Shown: positions 56,344-64,000 of the stretch, piece after piece
How positions within the stretch are numbered: position 1 is the stretch's first letter
How the letters are laid out: the number at the start of each line of letters is the position of its first letter
Origin: JAAFJU01 sp043764895
Lineage (GTDB): Bacteria > Cyanobacteriota > Cyanobacteriia > Leptolyngbyales > Leptolyngbyaceae
DNA length: 64,000 nt
Assembly (NCBI GenBank): GCA_043764895.1
Contig: JAYUJY010000148.1
Span: 5,262 to 69,261, forward strand
Direction of reading: 5' to 3'
Made by a program: the position numbers and the translations under genes
Notes under the pieces: model-generated
Told to the model about the DNA's origin: nothing
Seen by the model: the letters and a program-made list of their open reading frames with translations, nothing else
Database searches by the model: none

Positions 56344-56814
56344 CTAGCGTTTCTTCTTGGGTTGACTCGCGATCGCCTGACGCCGAGCGTCCTTCCAAGC
56401 ATCTTTCATCCGATCAAAATTCGTACTGAATTCTTGAACTCCAAACAGCGAACCCGATTCCCCTAGATCCCAGGAGGCGGACAGAATGCCGTAGGACAAG
56501 CCCACTACACCTAACCCGAAGAACCCGAGACTGACTAGAAGAACGGCACTATTCGGCAAATCATAATCCAGTTTCGACACCAAAAAGTAACTCACCACAA
56601 ACGTCGCCATCCCCAAAAAACTAGGAACCCCTGAAAAAACGACCATTCGTTTGATCATCCGCTGCGTCACTTCCTCCGGAATTCCGGGATCGGTCTGTTC
56701 GCGGCGGTTCGATCGAGGAGTCGGATCCTTTTTATCCGCTTTCTTACTAGAAGCAGGTTCAAAGGGCAGCGGCGTGGATTTGGGTTCGTTAGATTCCGAT
56801 GACATAGGGGACAT
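56344..56814 (-). CDS. PAM68-like photosystem II assembly protein
   Basis: 156 residues. The charged N-terminal half (lysine/proline-rich) is followed by two membrane helices (about 75-95 and 105-128): FLGMATFVVSYFLVSKLDYD and LLVSLGFFGLGVVGLSYGIL. The closing GVQEFSTNFDRMKDAW is a family hallmark. PAM68 assists photosystem II and D1/CP43 assembly in thylakoids. The start could instead be the ATG at 56805. Adjacent to rpsO, same strand. Confidence 0.88.
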   Translation of the reverse strand: MSPMSSESNEPKSTPLPFEPASSKKADKKDPTPRSNRREQTDPGIPEEVTQRMIKRMVVFSGVPSFLGMATFVVSYFLVSKLDYDLPNSAVLLVSLGFFGLGVVGLSYGILSASWDLGESGSLFGVQEFSTNFDRMKDAWKDARRQAIASQPKKKR

Positions 56815-56874
56815 GGGGATGAATTAAGCTGAATAATGAGGCAAGACTGTTAACGGTAAAGACTAACCGCAAGA

Positions 56875-57144
56875 TTAACCGCGAAGTCCCAGACGGGTGA
56901 TCAATGCACGATAGCGATCGTATTCACGCTTTTGGATGTAACCCAGAAGGCGCTTACGGTTGCTAATCATGCGCAGGAGACCAATGCGTGAGCCATTGTC
57001 TTTTTTGTTGGTCTTGAGGTGAGCGCTCAAACGATTGATGCGTTCGGTCAACATTGCAACCTGCACTTCGACCGATCCGGTATCGGTTTCATGCTTCTGG
57101 TGATCCGCAATGATTTTCTGTTTGTCTTCTTGGACCAATGACAT
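56875..57144 (-). CDS. rpsO: 30S ribosomal protein S15
   Basis: 89 residues, normal length. Signature HKKDxxSRxGLxxLxxxRxxLLxYL is seen as KTNKKDNGSRIGLLRMISNR then RLLGYIQKREYDRY. Binds 16S rRNA central domain. An AAGGAAG ribosome-binding site precedes the ATG. Upstream of PAM68 in the same direction. Confidence 0.97.
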   Translation of the reverse strand: MSLVQEDKQKIIADHQKHETDTGSVEVQVAMLTERINRLSAHLKTNKKDNGSRIGLLRMISNRKRLLGYIQKREYDRYRALITRLGLRG

Positions 57145-57244
57145 AAGTTTTTTCGGCTTCCTTAATAAATTGCAGTACGTCAGTCGAAAATTCTAGCATC
57201 AATAGCGCTCCTAAAATGCATCTGACGACGATCGCGCCTACCCA

Positions 57245-58180
57245 TCAGCTCTGAAAATGCTGAAGGATGTCATCTTGGGAGAGTTGCAGCAATAACTCGG
57301 TGCAGTCGTCAGTGCTGAGTGCAATCAAGTCCGGGATAATGGACTCCAGTTCTGGGCCGATCGCCCCATAGCGAAGCCTCATCAAGCTGACGATCATCGA
57401 TCGACGTTCCTGCTCAATACCTTGCTCAATACCTTGCTCAATGCCTTGCTCAATGCCTTGCTCAATACCTTGCTCTCGTCCTTGACGCTTGGTGTCTTTT
57501 TCCCACTCTAGGTACGCCTGTGATAGTGCCATCAGAATACGCCTCTCTTCTAGGTCAACGTTGTCCGTCAGATCTATACTAATCCGCCAGGAGACGAGCA
57601 GCCCTAACGCACTACTTCTTTTGGGATCAGATTCTGGTAATAGCAGCAATTCTTCGATTGCATCTTCCTGAGTTTGGCCTTTCCCCAATAGCCGCAACCA
57701 GAGCGTTTCAGGGACTCTCGGCAATTCGTTAATTGCAACGATCGTCGTCCCTAAGCCTTTGGTTAGCCGATGGAATCCTTCTCCTCGTTCCGGGTCGATG
57801 ACCCCGCCAAAATCGGTCAGACATCGATCGGACACTTCTGCTGCCAAGATCCAAAGTTTGGGTTTTTCCGTCACGAGAATAGTGGACAGTTCACGCTTCA
57901 TCTCGGCGTAGACCATGAATAACTTCATCAGACAACTTTGAACGTTGTCATCCGTTAAGGCACTCCGAAACGGTTCTAATAGAGCAGGTTTGGCCACTAA
58001 ATAGGCGAGATCGCCGAGGTCTTCTAAACTGGGCTGCGCATGGGCATCGGGAATGAAGAAGACATCGATCATCCGTTCCTCGCCCAGGACCGTCATGTTT
58101 GGGAACACCTGGCCAAACGGAGAAAGCAGCTCTCGAAATAAACTTTTATTAAAGCGATCGAAGGGTTTTCTGATGGTCAT
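57245..58180 (-). CDS. DUF4351 / Rpn-like protein
   Basis: 311 residues. Globular N-terminal ~230 residues: FNKSLFRELLSPFGQVFPNM, then MIDVFFIPDAHA, LWILAAEVSDRCLTDFGGVI. A stretch of five GIEQ repeats (about 236-256) is followed by the DUF4351-type tail (MIVSLMRLRYGAIGPELESI). Shares the GIEQ-repeat architecture with 3784-4659 although the cores differ. Starts 3 bases after the VanX-like gene. Function unknown. Confidence 0.8.
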   Translation of the reverse strand: MTIRKPFDRFNKSLFRELLSPFGQVFPNMTVLGEERMIDVFFIPDAHAQPSLEDLGDLAYLVAKPALLEPFRSALTDDNVQSCLMKLFMVYAEMKRELSTILVTEKPKLWILAAEVSDRCLTDFGGVIDPERGEGFHRLTKGLGTTIVAINELPRVPETLWLRLLGKGQTQEDAIEELLLLPESDPKRSSALGLLVSWRISIDLTDNVDLEERRILMALSQAYLEWEKDTKRQGREQGIEQGIEQGIEQGIEQGIEQERRSMIVSLMRLRYGAIGPELESIIPDLIALSTDDCTELLLQLSQDDILQHFQS

Positions 58181-58183
58181 ACT

Positions 58184-58888
58184 TTAGTTCTCAATTCTTC
58201 CATAACAGGCCACCCGATCGGTTGACAAATCTGATCGCATGTCGCTCCAAACCTGAAGCTGATCGCCCCAAGAAAAATGCCACCACTCATGATAATGCCG
58301 CGCAAATCCTGCCGATCGCATCACATGGTGTAACAACTGACGGTGATGGTCAAAGCGTTCAGCCTGAGCGCAACCCACAAAATGATCCGGATACGATCGA
58401 ACTGAAATCTCATCAATCGGCGATCCCATGTCAACCACCTGTCCCATGGCATCCACTAGGGTGACATCCACGGCGGCTCCAGTGCTGTGGGGCGGCGGCA
58501 GGGTGGGATCTAAGTTGGGAGTGGCCCAGAATTGGTACACCTGAGTGAGCGCTTCGTGATGCTGGTCTGGGGTGAGTTTCTGAGGGTGCCAACCGCGATC
58601 GCACACCACTTGTGCAAATGTATGATCCACCATAAATTGCTGGACGGCGATCGGACGATAGGCATCAAAGATTTGAATTCGCCAACGAGCCTTGAGAGTC
58701 TGTAAGGTCTTTTGGGCTATACGTAATCGATGCAGTACGCCCGATCGGACATAGAAAGGCGAATGGTCTCCGTAGGGCGCACCCAAAACCACGTAGGGAT
58801 GCGGCGCGATCAGGTCAAACTCCGGCGTCGGAATGGCGACCAAGGGTTCAGAAGAGGGTTCGATCGCGACCCGCTGGTAAGGCTTCAT
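58184..58888 (-). CDS. D-alanyl-D-alanine dipeptidase (VanX/DdpX-like)
   Basis: 234 residues, M15D zinc peptidase: FDAYRPIAVQQFMVDHTFAQ, zinc-binding HSTGAAVDVTLVD (HxxxxxxD) and the late ExxH of YHEWWHFSWGD. Cleaves D-Ala-D-Ala, recycling peptidoglycan precursors. No van regulators adjoin it, so a housekeeping role is likelier than glycopeptide resistance. Neighbours: a class A PBP gene upstream on the same strand, and a 3-base-spaced DUF4351 gene after it. Confidence 0.9.
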   Translation of the reverse strand: MKPYQRVAIEPSSEPLVAIPTPEFDLIAPHPYVVLGAPYGDHSPFYVRSGVLHRLRIAQKTLQTLKARWRIQIFDAYRPIAVQQFMVDHTFAQVVCDRGWHPQKLTPDQHHEALTQVYQFWATPNLDPTLPPPHSTGAAVDVTLVDAMGQVVDMGSPIDEISVRSYPDHFVGCAQAERFDHHRQLLHHVMRSAGFARHYHEWWHFSWGDQLQVWSDMRSDLSTDRVACYGRIEN

Positions 58889-58897
58889 TGTAAGGTC

Positions 58898-58927
58898 TCA
58901 AACTTCTAACTTCTAACTTCTAACTTC
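58898..58927. repeat. Short tandem heptamer repeat
   Basis: Four head-to-tail ACTTCTA units between the PBP1A stop and the VanX-like start, typical of short tandemly repeated sequences in cyanobacteria. Confidence 0.85.
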
Positions 58928-58929
58928 AT

Positions 58930-60819
58930 CTAGGGTTTAGGGAAATCAGACGGGGGACGGAAGCTTTCTACAGGCAAATCGCGCACCGCCTGACTCATGA
59001 AATCTCGCCAAATCGGAGCCATCACAACGCCCCCCGTTGCCCCCGACCCCAGCGTCGTATTGTCATCATTTCCGGCCCACACCGCCGTCGCCAACTGCGG
59101 AATCATCCCCACAAACCAAATATCCTTCTCAGACGAGGTGGTCCCGGTTTTTCCCGCCACCGGACGCCCAAGTTGCGCTGAGGTTGCCGTTCCGCGCGTG
59201 ACCACCCCCTGCATTAACTCATTGGTGGCCGCTGCCGCCCACGGATCGAGCACTAGCCGCAGCTTCGGACGATTGTCGATGACCATGCCGCCCTTGCTGT
59301 CCGTGGCCTGGACAATTAGTGTAGGGTCTGCGTGCCAGCCATTGTTGCCGATCGTGGCATAGGCCGTCGCCATCTCCAGCGGGGTCACATCGACGGCCCC
59401 TAGCGGAAGTGAAATCACGGGTTCAATGGGACTCTTAATCCCCAAACTCCGACAGATTTCAATGACTTTGTTCAGGCCCACTTCCTGGCCTAGTTTTACT
59501 GCCGGAACGTTGCGTGACATTTCTAGCGCCCGCCGAAGTGACATCGCACCGCCAAAACTGCGATCGTAGTTCTGGGGATAGTACATGTCGTAACCGTCAG
59601 GATAGCCCACGGGCGAATCCATAATGGTCGTATCCGGTGCATATTTCCCTGACGCAAACGCCGCATAGTAGACAAACGGTTTGAACGCCGAACCGGGCTG
59701 ACGCAGGGCTTGAGTGGCGCGGTTGTACTGGCTTTTCTTGTAGTCTACGCCGCCGACCATCGCTTTGATGTAATGGGTGCGGGGATCGACGGAAACAAGA
59801 GCCATTTGATCAGCACCCGATCGATAACTCCGGCGGACGGTATCTTCAGCTAACCGTTGGAGTCGGGTATCTATTGAACTTTGGATGCGCAACCCGCCTT
59901 TGAAGATGGCCTCGCGCCCTAATTTTTTGGTGAGTTCTTGTACGATCGCTTCTGTAACGTAAGGCATTTCACTGCCTTGAAAGGACGAGATTTTGCCTAG
60001 CTTAATTTTGTAGGCCCGAGCCTGTTTTTCCTCTGCTTCAGTAATCCATTGCAACTCCTTCATCCGTTGCAGCACAATATGCTGACGACGGGTTGCGCCC
60101 GGTAAGTTGAAAAACGGACTTAGGTCTTCAGGAGCCTGAATCACCCCAGCCATCATGGCCGATTCAGCGAGGTTAAGTTCGCGGACGGACTTGCCGAAAT
60201 AACTTTGGGAAGCGGTCTCTGCGCCGTAGTTATTGTGTCCCCAATAAATTTGGTTCAGGTACATTTCAAAGATTTCATTCTTCTTAAAAACCTGCTCCAC
60301 CCTCAGAGCCAGCACCGCCTCCGCAATTTTTCGAGTCACGGCTCGCTGCTGAGTCAGGAATAAATTCTTCACAAGCTGCATCGTCAGGGTCGATCCCCCT
60401 TCCACCGTTTCGCCCTTAGCAAAGTTGGCCTTCGCAGCCCGTCCAATGGAATTGGCATTTACCCCAACGTGGGAATTAAAATAGCTATCCTCAATGGCCA
60501 ATACCGATCGCTTCAGGTGAGGTGAGATCTCGTCTAGGGGCACGACTTCCCGGTTAGCTTCCCCGTGAAGACTAGTCAGGTGCTTGCCCTTCACGTCATA
60601 AATATGCGTTGTTTCGCTGGGAGAATAGTTGCGGAGGACTCGGACATCCGGCAGATTGCGAAAGCTGATGGCAAGACCCACTAGCCCCCCGGCCACGACT
60701 GAGCTTGTCAACAGGACTAGTCCTAGCAGCGTTCCACCTGCCACTTTTGTGACGCCGCCTAAAAACTGAACCGTCGATTCATCTTCTGACTTATGTTTTG
60801 GGAAGGTCTTCGACGACAC
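58930..60819 (-). CDS. Class A penicillin-binding protein (PBP1A family)
   Basis: 629 residues: membrane helix about 28-52, glycosyltransferase GT51 about 75-245 (AIEDSYFNSHVGVNANSIGR, GGSTLTMQLVKNLFLT) and transpeptidase about 320-600. Active-site motifs: SxxK in PGSAFKPFVYYAAF, SxN in MSRNVPAVKL, and KTG in AGKTGTTSSEKDIWFVGM. Polymerises and cross-links peptidoglycan. Normal for the shorter cyanobacterial PBP1A. Divergent from tyrS. Confidence 0.95.
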   Translation of the reverse strand: MSSKTFPKHKSEDESTVQFLGGVTKVAGGTLLGLVLLTSSVVAGGLVGLAISFRNLPDVRVLRNYSPSETTHIYDVKGKHLTSLHGEANREVVPLDEISPHLKRSVLAIEDSYFNSHVGVNANSIGRAAKANFAKGETVEGGSTLTMQLVKNLFLTQQRAVTRKIAEAVLALRVEQVFKKNEIFEMYLNQIYWGHNNYGAETASQSYFGKSVRELNLAESAMMAGVIQAPEDLSPFFNLPGATRRQHIVLQRMKELQWITEAEEKQARAYKIKLGKISSFQGSEMPYVTEAIVQELTKKLGREAIFKGGLRIQSSIDTRLQRLAEDTVRRSYRSGADQMALVSVDPRTHYIKAMVGGVDYKKSQYNRATQALRQPGSAFKPFVYYAAFASGKYAPDTTIMDSPVGYPDGYDMYYPQNYDRSFGGAMSLRRALEMSRNVPAVKLGQEVGLNKVIEICRSLGIKSPIEPVISLPLGAVDVTPLEMATAYATIGNNGWHADPTLIVQATDSKGGMVIDNRPKLRLVLDPWAAAATNELMQGVVTRGTATSAQLGRPVAGKTGTTSSEKDIWFVGMIPQLATAVWAGNDDNTTLGSGATGGVVMAPIWRDFMSQAVRDLPVESFRPPSDFPKP

Positions 60820-61051
60820 GGCGATTCTCTCTTGGGAAGGATGGGTTGGGTGATGAGCTGAATGAACCCCGAGGCCAGCGATCGGACGTTGGGAGCACTT
60901 CAGTCATGCCGCTAGGTTGCGTTCCAGTAGGATAGTCGAACCTGAAATGATTGACGCAGTTTTTACCAAAATCCACGGCAATAAGCGTTAGCGTCCTGCC
61001 TCTCCATTATAGTAGTTTCACGATATCTTACATGAAGTGACGATTTAGGCT

Positions 61052-62257
61052 ATGGCTGCAACTTTTGACTGGCTACATCGGGGAACCGTTGAAGTTTTCC
61101 CGTCGGTCCCCGCGTCCTCTAACGCTGATGAGAACTTGGAAGCCCGAATTTTGCAGTGCAAACAGCCGCTGCGAATCAAGTTGGGCATTGATCCTACGGG
61201 GTCTGATATTCATTTGGGTCACAGCATCCCCGTCCGGAAAATGCGATCGTTCCAAGACGCGGGCCACACGGCGGTGCTGATTATCGGCGACTTCACCGCC
61301 CGCATCGGCGATCCTACTGGAAAATCCGAAGTTCGCAAGCAGTTGACTGAAGACCAAGTGAAAGCCAACGCGGAGACCTACCTCGCGCAGATGCGTCCGA
61401 TTTTGGATTTTGAGACGCCGGGACGCTTGGAGATTCGCTACAACTCTGAGTGGCTAGCGGGAATGGATTTGACGAAGATTTTGGAGCTTCTCGGGACGAT
61501 GACAGTAGGGCAAATGTTGGCGAAGGAAGGATTCAGCGATCGGTATGGCAAAGGTAATCCGATTTTCCTCCATGAGTTTCTGTACCCGCTGATGCAGGGC
61601 TATGACTCTGTGGCGGTGAAGTCCGACGTGGAACTCGGCGGCACGGACCAAAAGTTCAACATTGCGGTGGGACGGGATCTGCAACGGCACTTTGGGATGA
61701 CGCCGCAGTTTGGCTTGCTGATGCCCATTTTGATCGGCACCGACGGCACCCAAAAAATGTCGAAGTCGCTGGGTAACTACGTCGGCCTCAACGAAGATGC
61801 GTTGACGATGTATTCCAAGCTTGAAAAAACGCCCGATGCTTTGATCGAAAACTACGTCACCTTGCTCACGAATCTGAACTTTACGGCCTTGCCACCCAAC
61901 CCTCGCGATCAGCAAAAAATCCTAGCTCTAGAAATCGTGACTCAATACCATGGCTCGGCAGCGGCCATCCAAGCTCAAACGGATGCGGCGAATTTGATCG
62001 GTGGGTCAACGCAGGCAGATTCGGTGCCGGAATTCTCGGTGAGCGCGATCGAATTTCCCGCCAAAATTTTTTATCTCACCAGTGCATCGGGCCTATGCAA
62101 GACCAGTTCTGATGCCCGACGCCAAATTCAAGGCGGTGGGGTGAAGCTGAACGGCGAAAAAGTGGTTGATCCCAATTTTACGTTTGATAACGCCGAGGAT
62201 TTGATCGGCCAAGTTCTACAGTTTGGCAAGAACAAATTCGTCCGATTTATTCCATAA
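61052..62257 (+). CDS. tyrS: Tyrosyl-tRNA synthetase
   Basis: 401 residues, class I aminoacyl-tRNA synthetase. HIGH-type motif PTGSDIHLGHS, KMSKS in DGTQKMSKSLGNYVG, and C-terminal S4-like RNA-binding domain (SSDARRQIQGGGVKLNGEKV). Aminoacylates tRNA-Tyr. This belongs to the TyrRS-beta (TyrZ-like) form, with KMSKS in place of KFGKT. Length normal. Confidence 0.95.
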   Translation: MAATFDWLHRGTVEVFPSVPASSNADENLEARILQCKQPLRIKLGIDPTGSDIHLGHSIPVRKMRSFQDAGHTAVLIIGDFTARIGDPTGKSEVRKQLTEDQVKANAETYLAQMRPILDFETPGRLEIRYNSEWLAGMDLTKILELLGTMTVGQMLAKEGFSDRYGKGNPIFLHEFLYPLMQGYDSVAVKSDVELGGTDQKFNIAVGRDLQRHFGMTPQFGLLMPILIGTDGTQKMSKSLGNYVGLNEDALTMYSKLEKTPDALIENYVTLLTNLNFTALPPNPRDQQKILALEIVTQYHGSAAAIQAQTDAANLIGGSTQADSVPEFSVSAIEFPAKIFYLTSASGLCKTSSDARRQIQGGGVKLNGEKVVDPNFTFDNAEDLIGQVLQFGKNKFVRFIP

Positions 62258-62280
62258 GGACTAGAACTTAACAACACCCA

Positions 62281-62430
62281 GTGAGTAAAAAACTTTTGGA
62301 TGAAGTGTATGAGCAGGCGGGGTTTGATTTGACGATTGATTATTCGCAAGCTCCGATTCCGGGTTCGTCGAAGGAGCCTCAGAGTGGGTGGGCTGAACAT
62401 CAACGGGAGCGTAATGGTTATGTCGAATAA
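62281..62430 (+). pseudogene. DUF4058 C-terminal remnant
   Basis: GTG-initiated 49-codon frame, LLDEVYEQAGFDLTIDYSQA then PIPGSSKEP, matching the closing segment of DUF4058 proteins (LLDxVYxxAGYDLxIDY). The preceding ~200 residues are absent; only 23 bases separate it from the tyrS stop. A gene end left by a rearrangement. Confidence 0.6.
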
Positions 62431-63023
62431 TGTTGAGCCTGTAGATTTTCCGTTTGCGGCGGCGCGACAGATTACCCGTGAGGAAGTTGCTGCGGCGAAG
62501 TTGCGATTAAATGCGCAAGGCTGGAATACGCCCGAACTCGCGGAGCTATTTGAGATTCACCCATACAGTCTGAACGACGATCAAACGGTGGGAAGATCGG
62601 GGCTTAAGCGGCCTGTTTGAAGCACCAGGACGGGGAGCAAAATCGCGTTGGACGGAAGCAGATATCCGCCTCAATGTTAGGGTTATGGAAAGAGGGTTTG
62701 AGTATGGACTGGTGAAAGGTGGAGTTGATAGTCAGCGGTACATTGAGCTGATGGATTGGGAAGCGGAGAAGGCGGCACAAACTTTGGCAAAGACTGGACA
62801 AATCACGGTCGTCGTGAAAGACAATGGGTCTATTCATAAGAGTAAAATCACGTGAGCACAGTGGGAGCGTTGGGAGACGCAAGGGCTGATTATGTTTTTT
62901 CTGCCACCCTACTGCTCAGAAATGAATCCCATTGAAGGGGAATGGCATCAATTGAAAGCCCATGGCATTGCGGGTCAGATGTTTGAGACGGTCTATAGCA
63001 ATCCGATCTCATCTGTGAGATAA
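62414..63023 (+). pseudogene. Decayed IS630-family transposase
   Basis: N-terminal HTH-like opening (FPFAAARQITREEVAAAKLR, GWNTPELAELFEIHPY) shifts frame near 62575 into WEDRGLSGLFEAPGRGAKSR, the IS630 linker. It then jumps, after deletion of the first catalytic part, to DWEAEKAAQTLAKTGQITVV, an in-frame TGA at 62853-62855, and the end motif FLPPYCSEMNPIEGEWHQLK with the DDE glutamate. Ends at 63023 with an unrelated tail. Dead IS. Confidence 0.83.
63006..63021. other. Small perfect hairpin upstream of transposase start
   Basis: ATCTCA-TCTG-TGAGAT, 6-bp perfect stem ending 5 bases before the transposase ATG. Might belong to the left end of the IS or sequester its ribosome-binding site. The right IS end lies outside the window, so terminal repeats cannot be compared. 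Confidence 0.35.
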
Positions 63024-63026
63024 ATA

Positions 63027-64000
63027 ATGAGTAACGTTATCATAAGTCATGTCGCGATGTTAGACGACCTCACAACGCTTATTCGGTCAAACCCAGATCC
63101 CCGAGAACTCAAACGGGCGATCGCTGTCCAGATGTGGAATAAGGGCCACAAACATCGAGACATTCAAGACAGTTTATCCGTCAGTTCTGGCTTCATTAGT
63201 AAGTGGACGCAGCGCTATGAGCGAGAGGGGATTTTAAGTCTTAAATTGGCTCATCGCGGATCCGCCGGATATCTTGAGCGAGAACAGCGATCGAAGGTGA
63301 TTCAATGGATCCAAGCCAAGGACGCTTGGCATTTATCCGAACTGCAAATCTATCTCGAAGACGAATATGAGGTCGTTTTTAAATCCAAGCAGAGCTATTA
63401 CGATCTCTTGTCTGAAGCGGGGTTAAGTTGGAAAAAGACTCAAAAACGAAATCCAAAGACGGATGCTGAAATCGTCAAAAAAAACGACTGAATTGACGGA
63501 TTGGTTAGAAGAACGACGAGAACAGATTGAATCCGGGAAATTGGCGGTCTTTTTTCAAGATGAATGCCAGTTACTCTGGGGCGATCTCTGTGGCTATGTT
63601 TGGGGTAAAACCGATGAACGGGTCGAAGTCCCGGTCCAAAATCAGAAAGAGCGGCAGACCTATTTTGGGGCGGTCAATCTCGCTACGGGACACTGTTTAA
63701 TTCAACCCCAACCGACTGGAAATGGGATTTATACGATCGCCTATTTGCACTATTTAATGAGTCAATGTCCAGATCAACGCCTTGCCCTCATTTGGGATGG
63801 CGCAGCTTATCACCGATCGGATGAGATGAAAGCCTTTCTAGCGTCGATCAATGAGGGCTTGGCCGAGTCCGATTGGAAGGTCACCTGTTTAAGGTTTGCA
63901 CTAAATGATCCCACCCAGAACCCCATTGAGGATATCTGGCTGTCGGCAAAACGGTACATTCGAGAGTTTTATCATCAGTGTAAAACGTTTGCTGCGGTGA
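63027..64000 (+). mobile_element. IS630-family insertion sequence with frameshifted transposase (truncated by window end)
   Basis: First frame (63027-63491, 154 residues): HTH part, RDIQDSLSVSSGFISKWTQR, RYEREGILSLKLAHRG, ending in KKND. A second frame, offset +1, takes over at an eight-A run (63477-63484) and runs to the window end: FFQDECQLLWGDLCGYVW (first D), LALIWDGAAYHRSDEMKAFL (second D), NDPTQNPIEDIWLSAKR (E). All three DDE residues are intact. Either programmed slippage on A8 makes the full enzyme or one base was gained. Its insertion apparently cut into the older IS630 remnant. Confidence 0.88.

Noticed and set aside
1..64000. CRISPR array, tRNA or rRNA genes
   Set aside because: No regularly spaced repeats with unique spacers and no T-arm-like or rRNA-like sequence noticed; the tandem repeats present are either coding minisatellites or short heptamer-type repeats.

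Overview
The window comes from a cyanobacterium. The palindrome CGATCG/GCGATCGC (HIP1-type) occurs throughout, and several genes belong to largely cyanobacterial or photosynthetic families: PAM68, DUF3288, DUF3352, a DUF92/VTE6-type phytyl-phosphate kinase, and an SbpA-CysT-CysW sulfate transporter. Large kinase/ATPase hybrids, short tandem repeats and many toxin-antitoxin (TA) loci suggest a filamentous, non-marine lineage. I cannot name the genus. No rRNA, tRNA or CRISPR array was found.

Layout. 0.3-15.3 kb is mostly housekeeping: a GatB/YqeY-domain protein, a membrane Ser/Thr kinase, bioD, uvrA, bioB, bioY, lspA, an orphan ureB, purB, an O-antigen-ligase-like gene and sfsA, with a decayed vapBC at 8 kb and a broken Rpn-family gene at 11 kb. 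15.6-21.5 kb holds an M23 peptidase, two TA pairs (GNAT/DUF1778, Phd/YoeB), a Sua5-family gene and a DUF3352 protein. 21.5-30.3 kb is an accessory island. It contains a 1125-residue NB-ARC STAND ATPase with a translationally coupled small partner, followed on the same strand by three detached copies of the STAND protein's C-terminal tail. TA modules separate these copies, and several of them share a duplicated antitoxin. 30.3-37.7 kb carries an ABC exporter and a 1799-residue Ser/Thr kinase - AAA ATPase - GAF - histidine kinase. 37.9-42.7 kb is a second accessory island: mazEF, parDE, a small EACC1-like gene coupled to a caspase - FGE-sulfatase protein, and a DUF559 nuclease gene bracketed by palindromic repeats. 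42.9-62.3 kb is again mostly core: DUF92 kinase, serA, prmA, ctpA, a sulfate transporter operon, SDR, CDF transporter, DUF456, M48 protease, PAM68, rpsO, a VanX-like dipeptidase, PBP1A and tyrS. A parDE module is wedged between 37-bp direct repeats at 54 kb. The right end carries an IS630 remnant and an active-looking IS630-family element that runs off the window.

Most notable. (1) The last ~100 coding bases of the caspase-FGE gene look like the variable region of a diversity-generating retroelement (DGR): conserved C-type-lectin-fold residues alternate with codons that nearly all fit the AAC-template pattern NNC. No reverse transcriptase or template repeat lies in the window, so this would be a remote target. 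With the EACC1-like partner it would form a self-diversifying sensor joined to a suicide protease. (2) The STAND locus appears to have received an AT-rich, CGATCG-free repeat sensor between GC-rich conserved ends. Conserved tail copies alternating with TA modules suggest repeated duplication or replacement of sensor cassettes.
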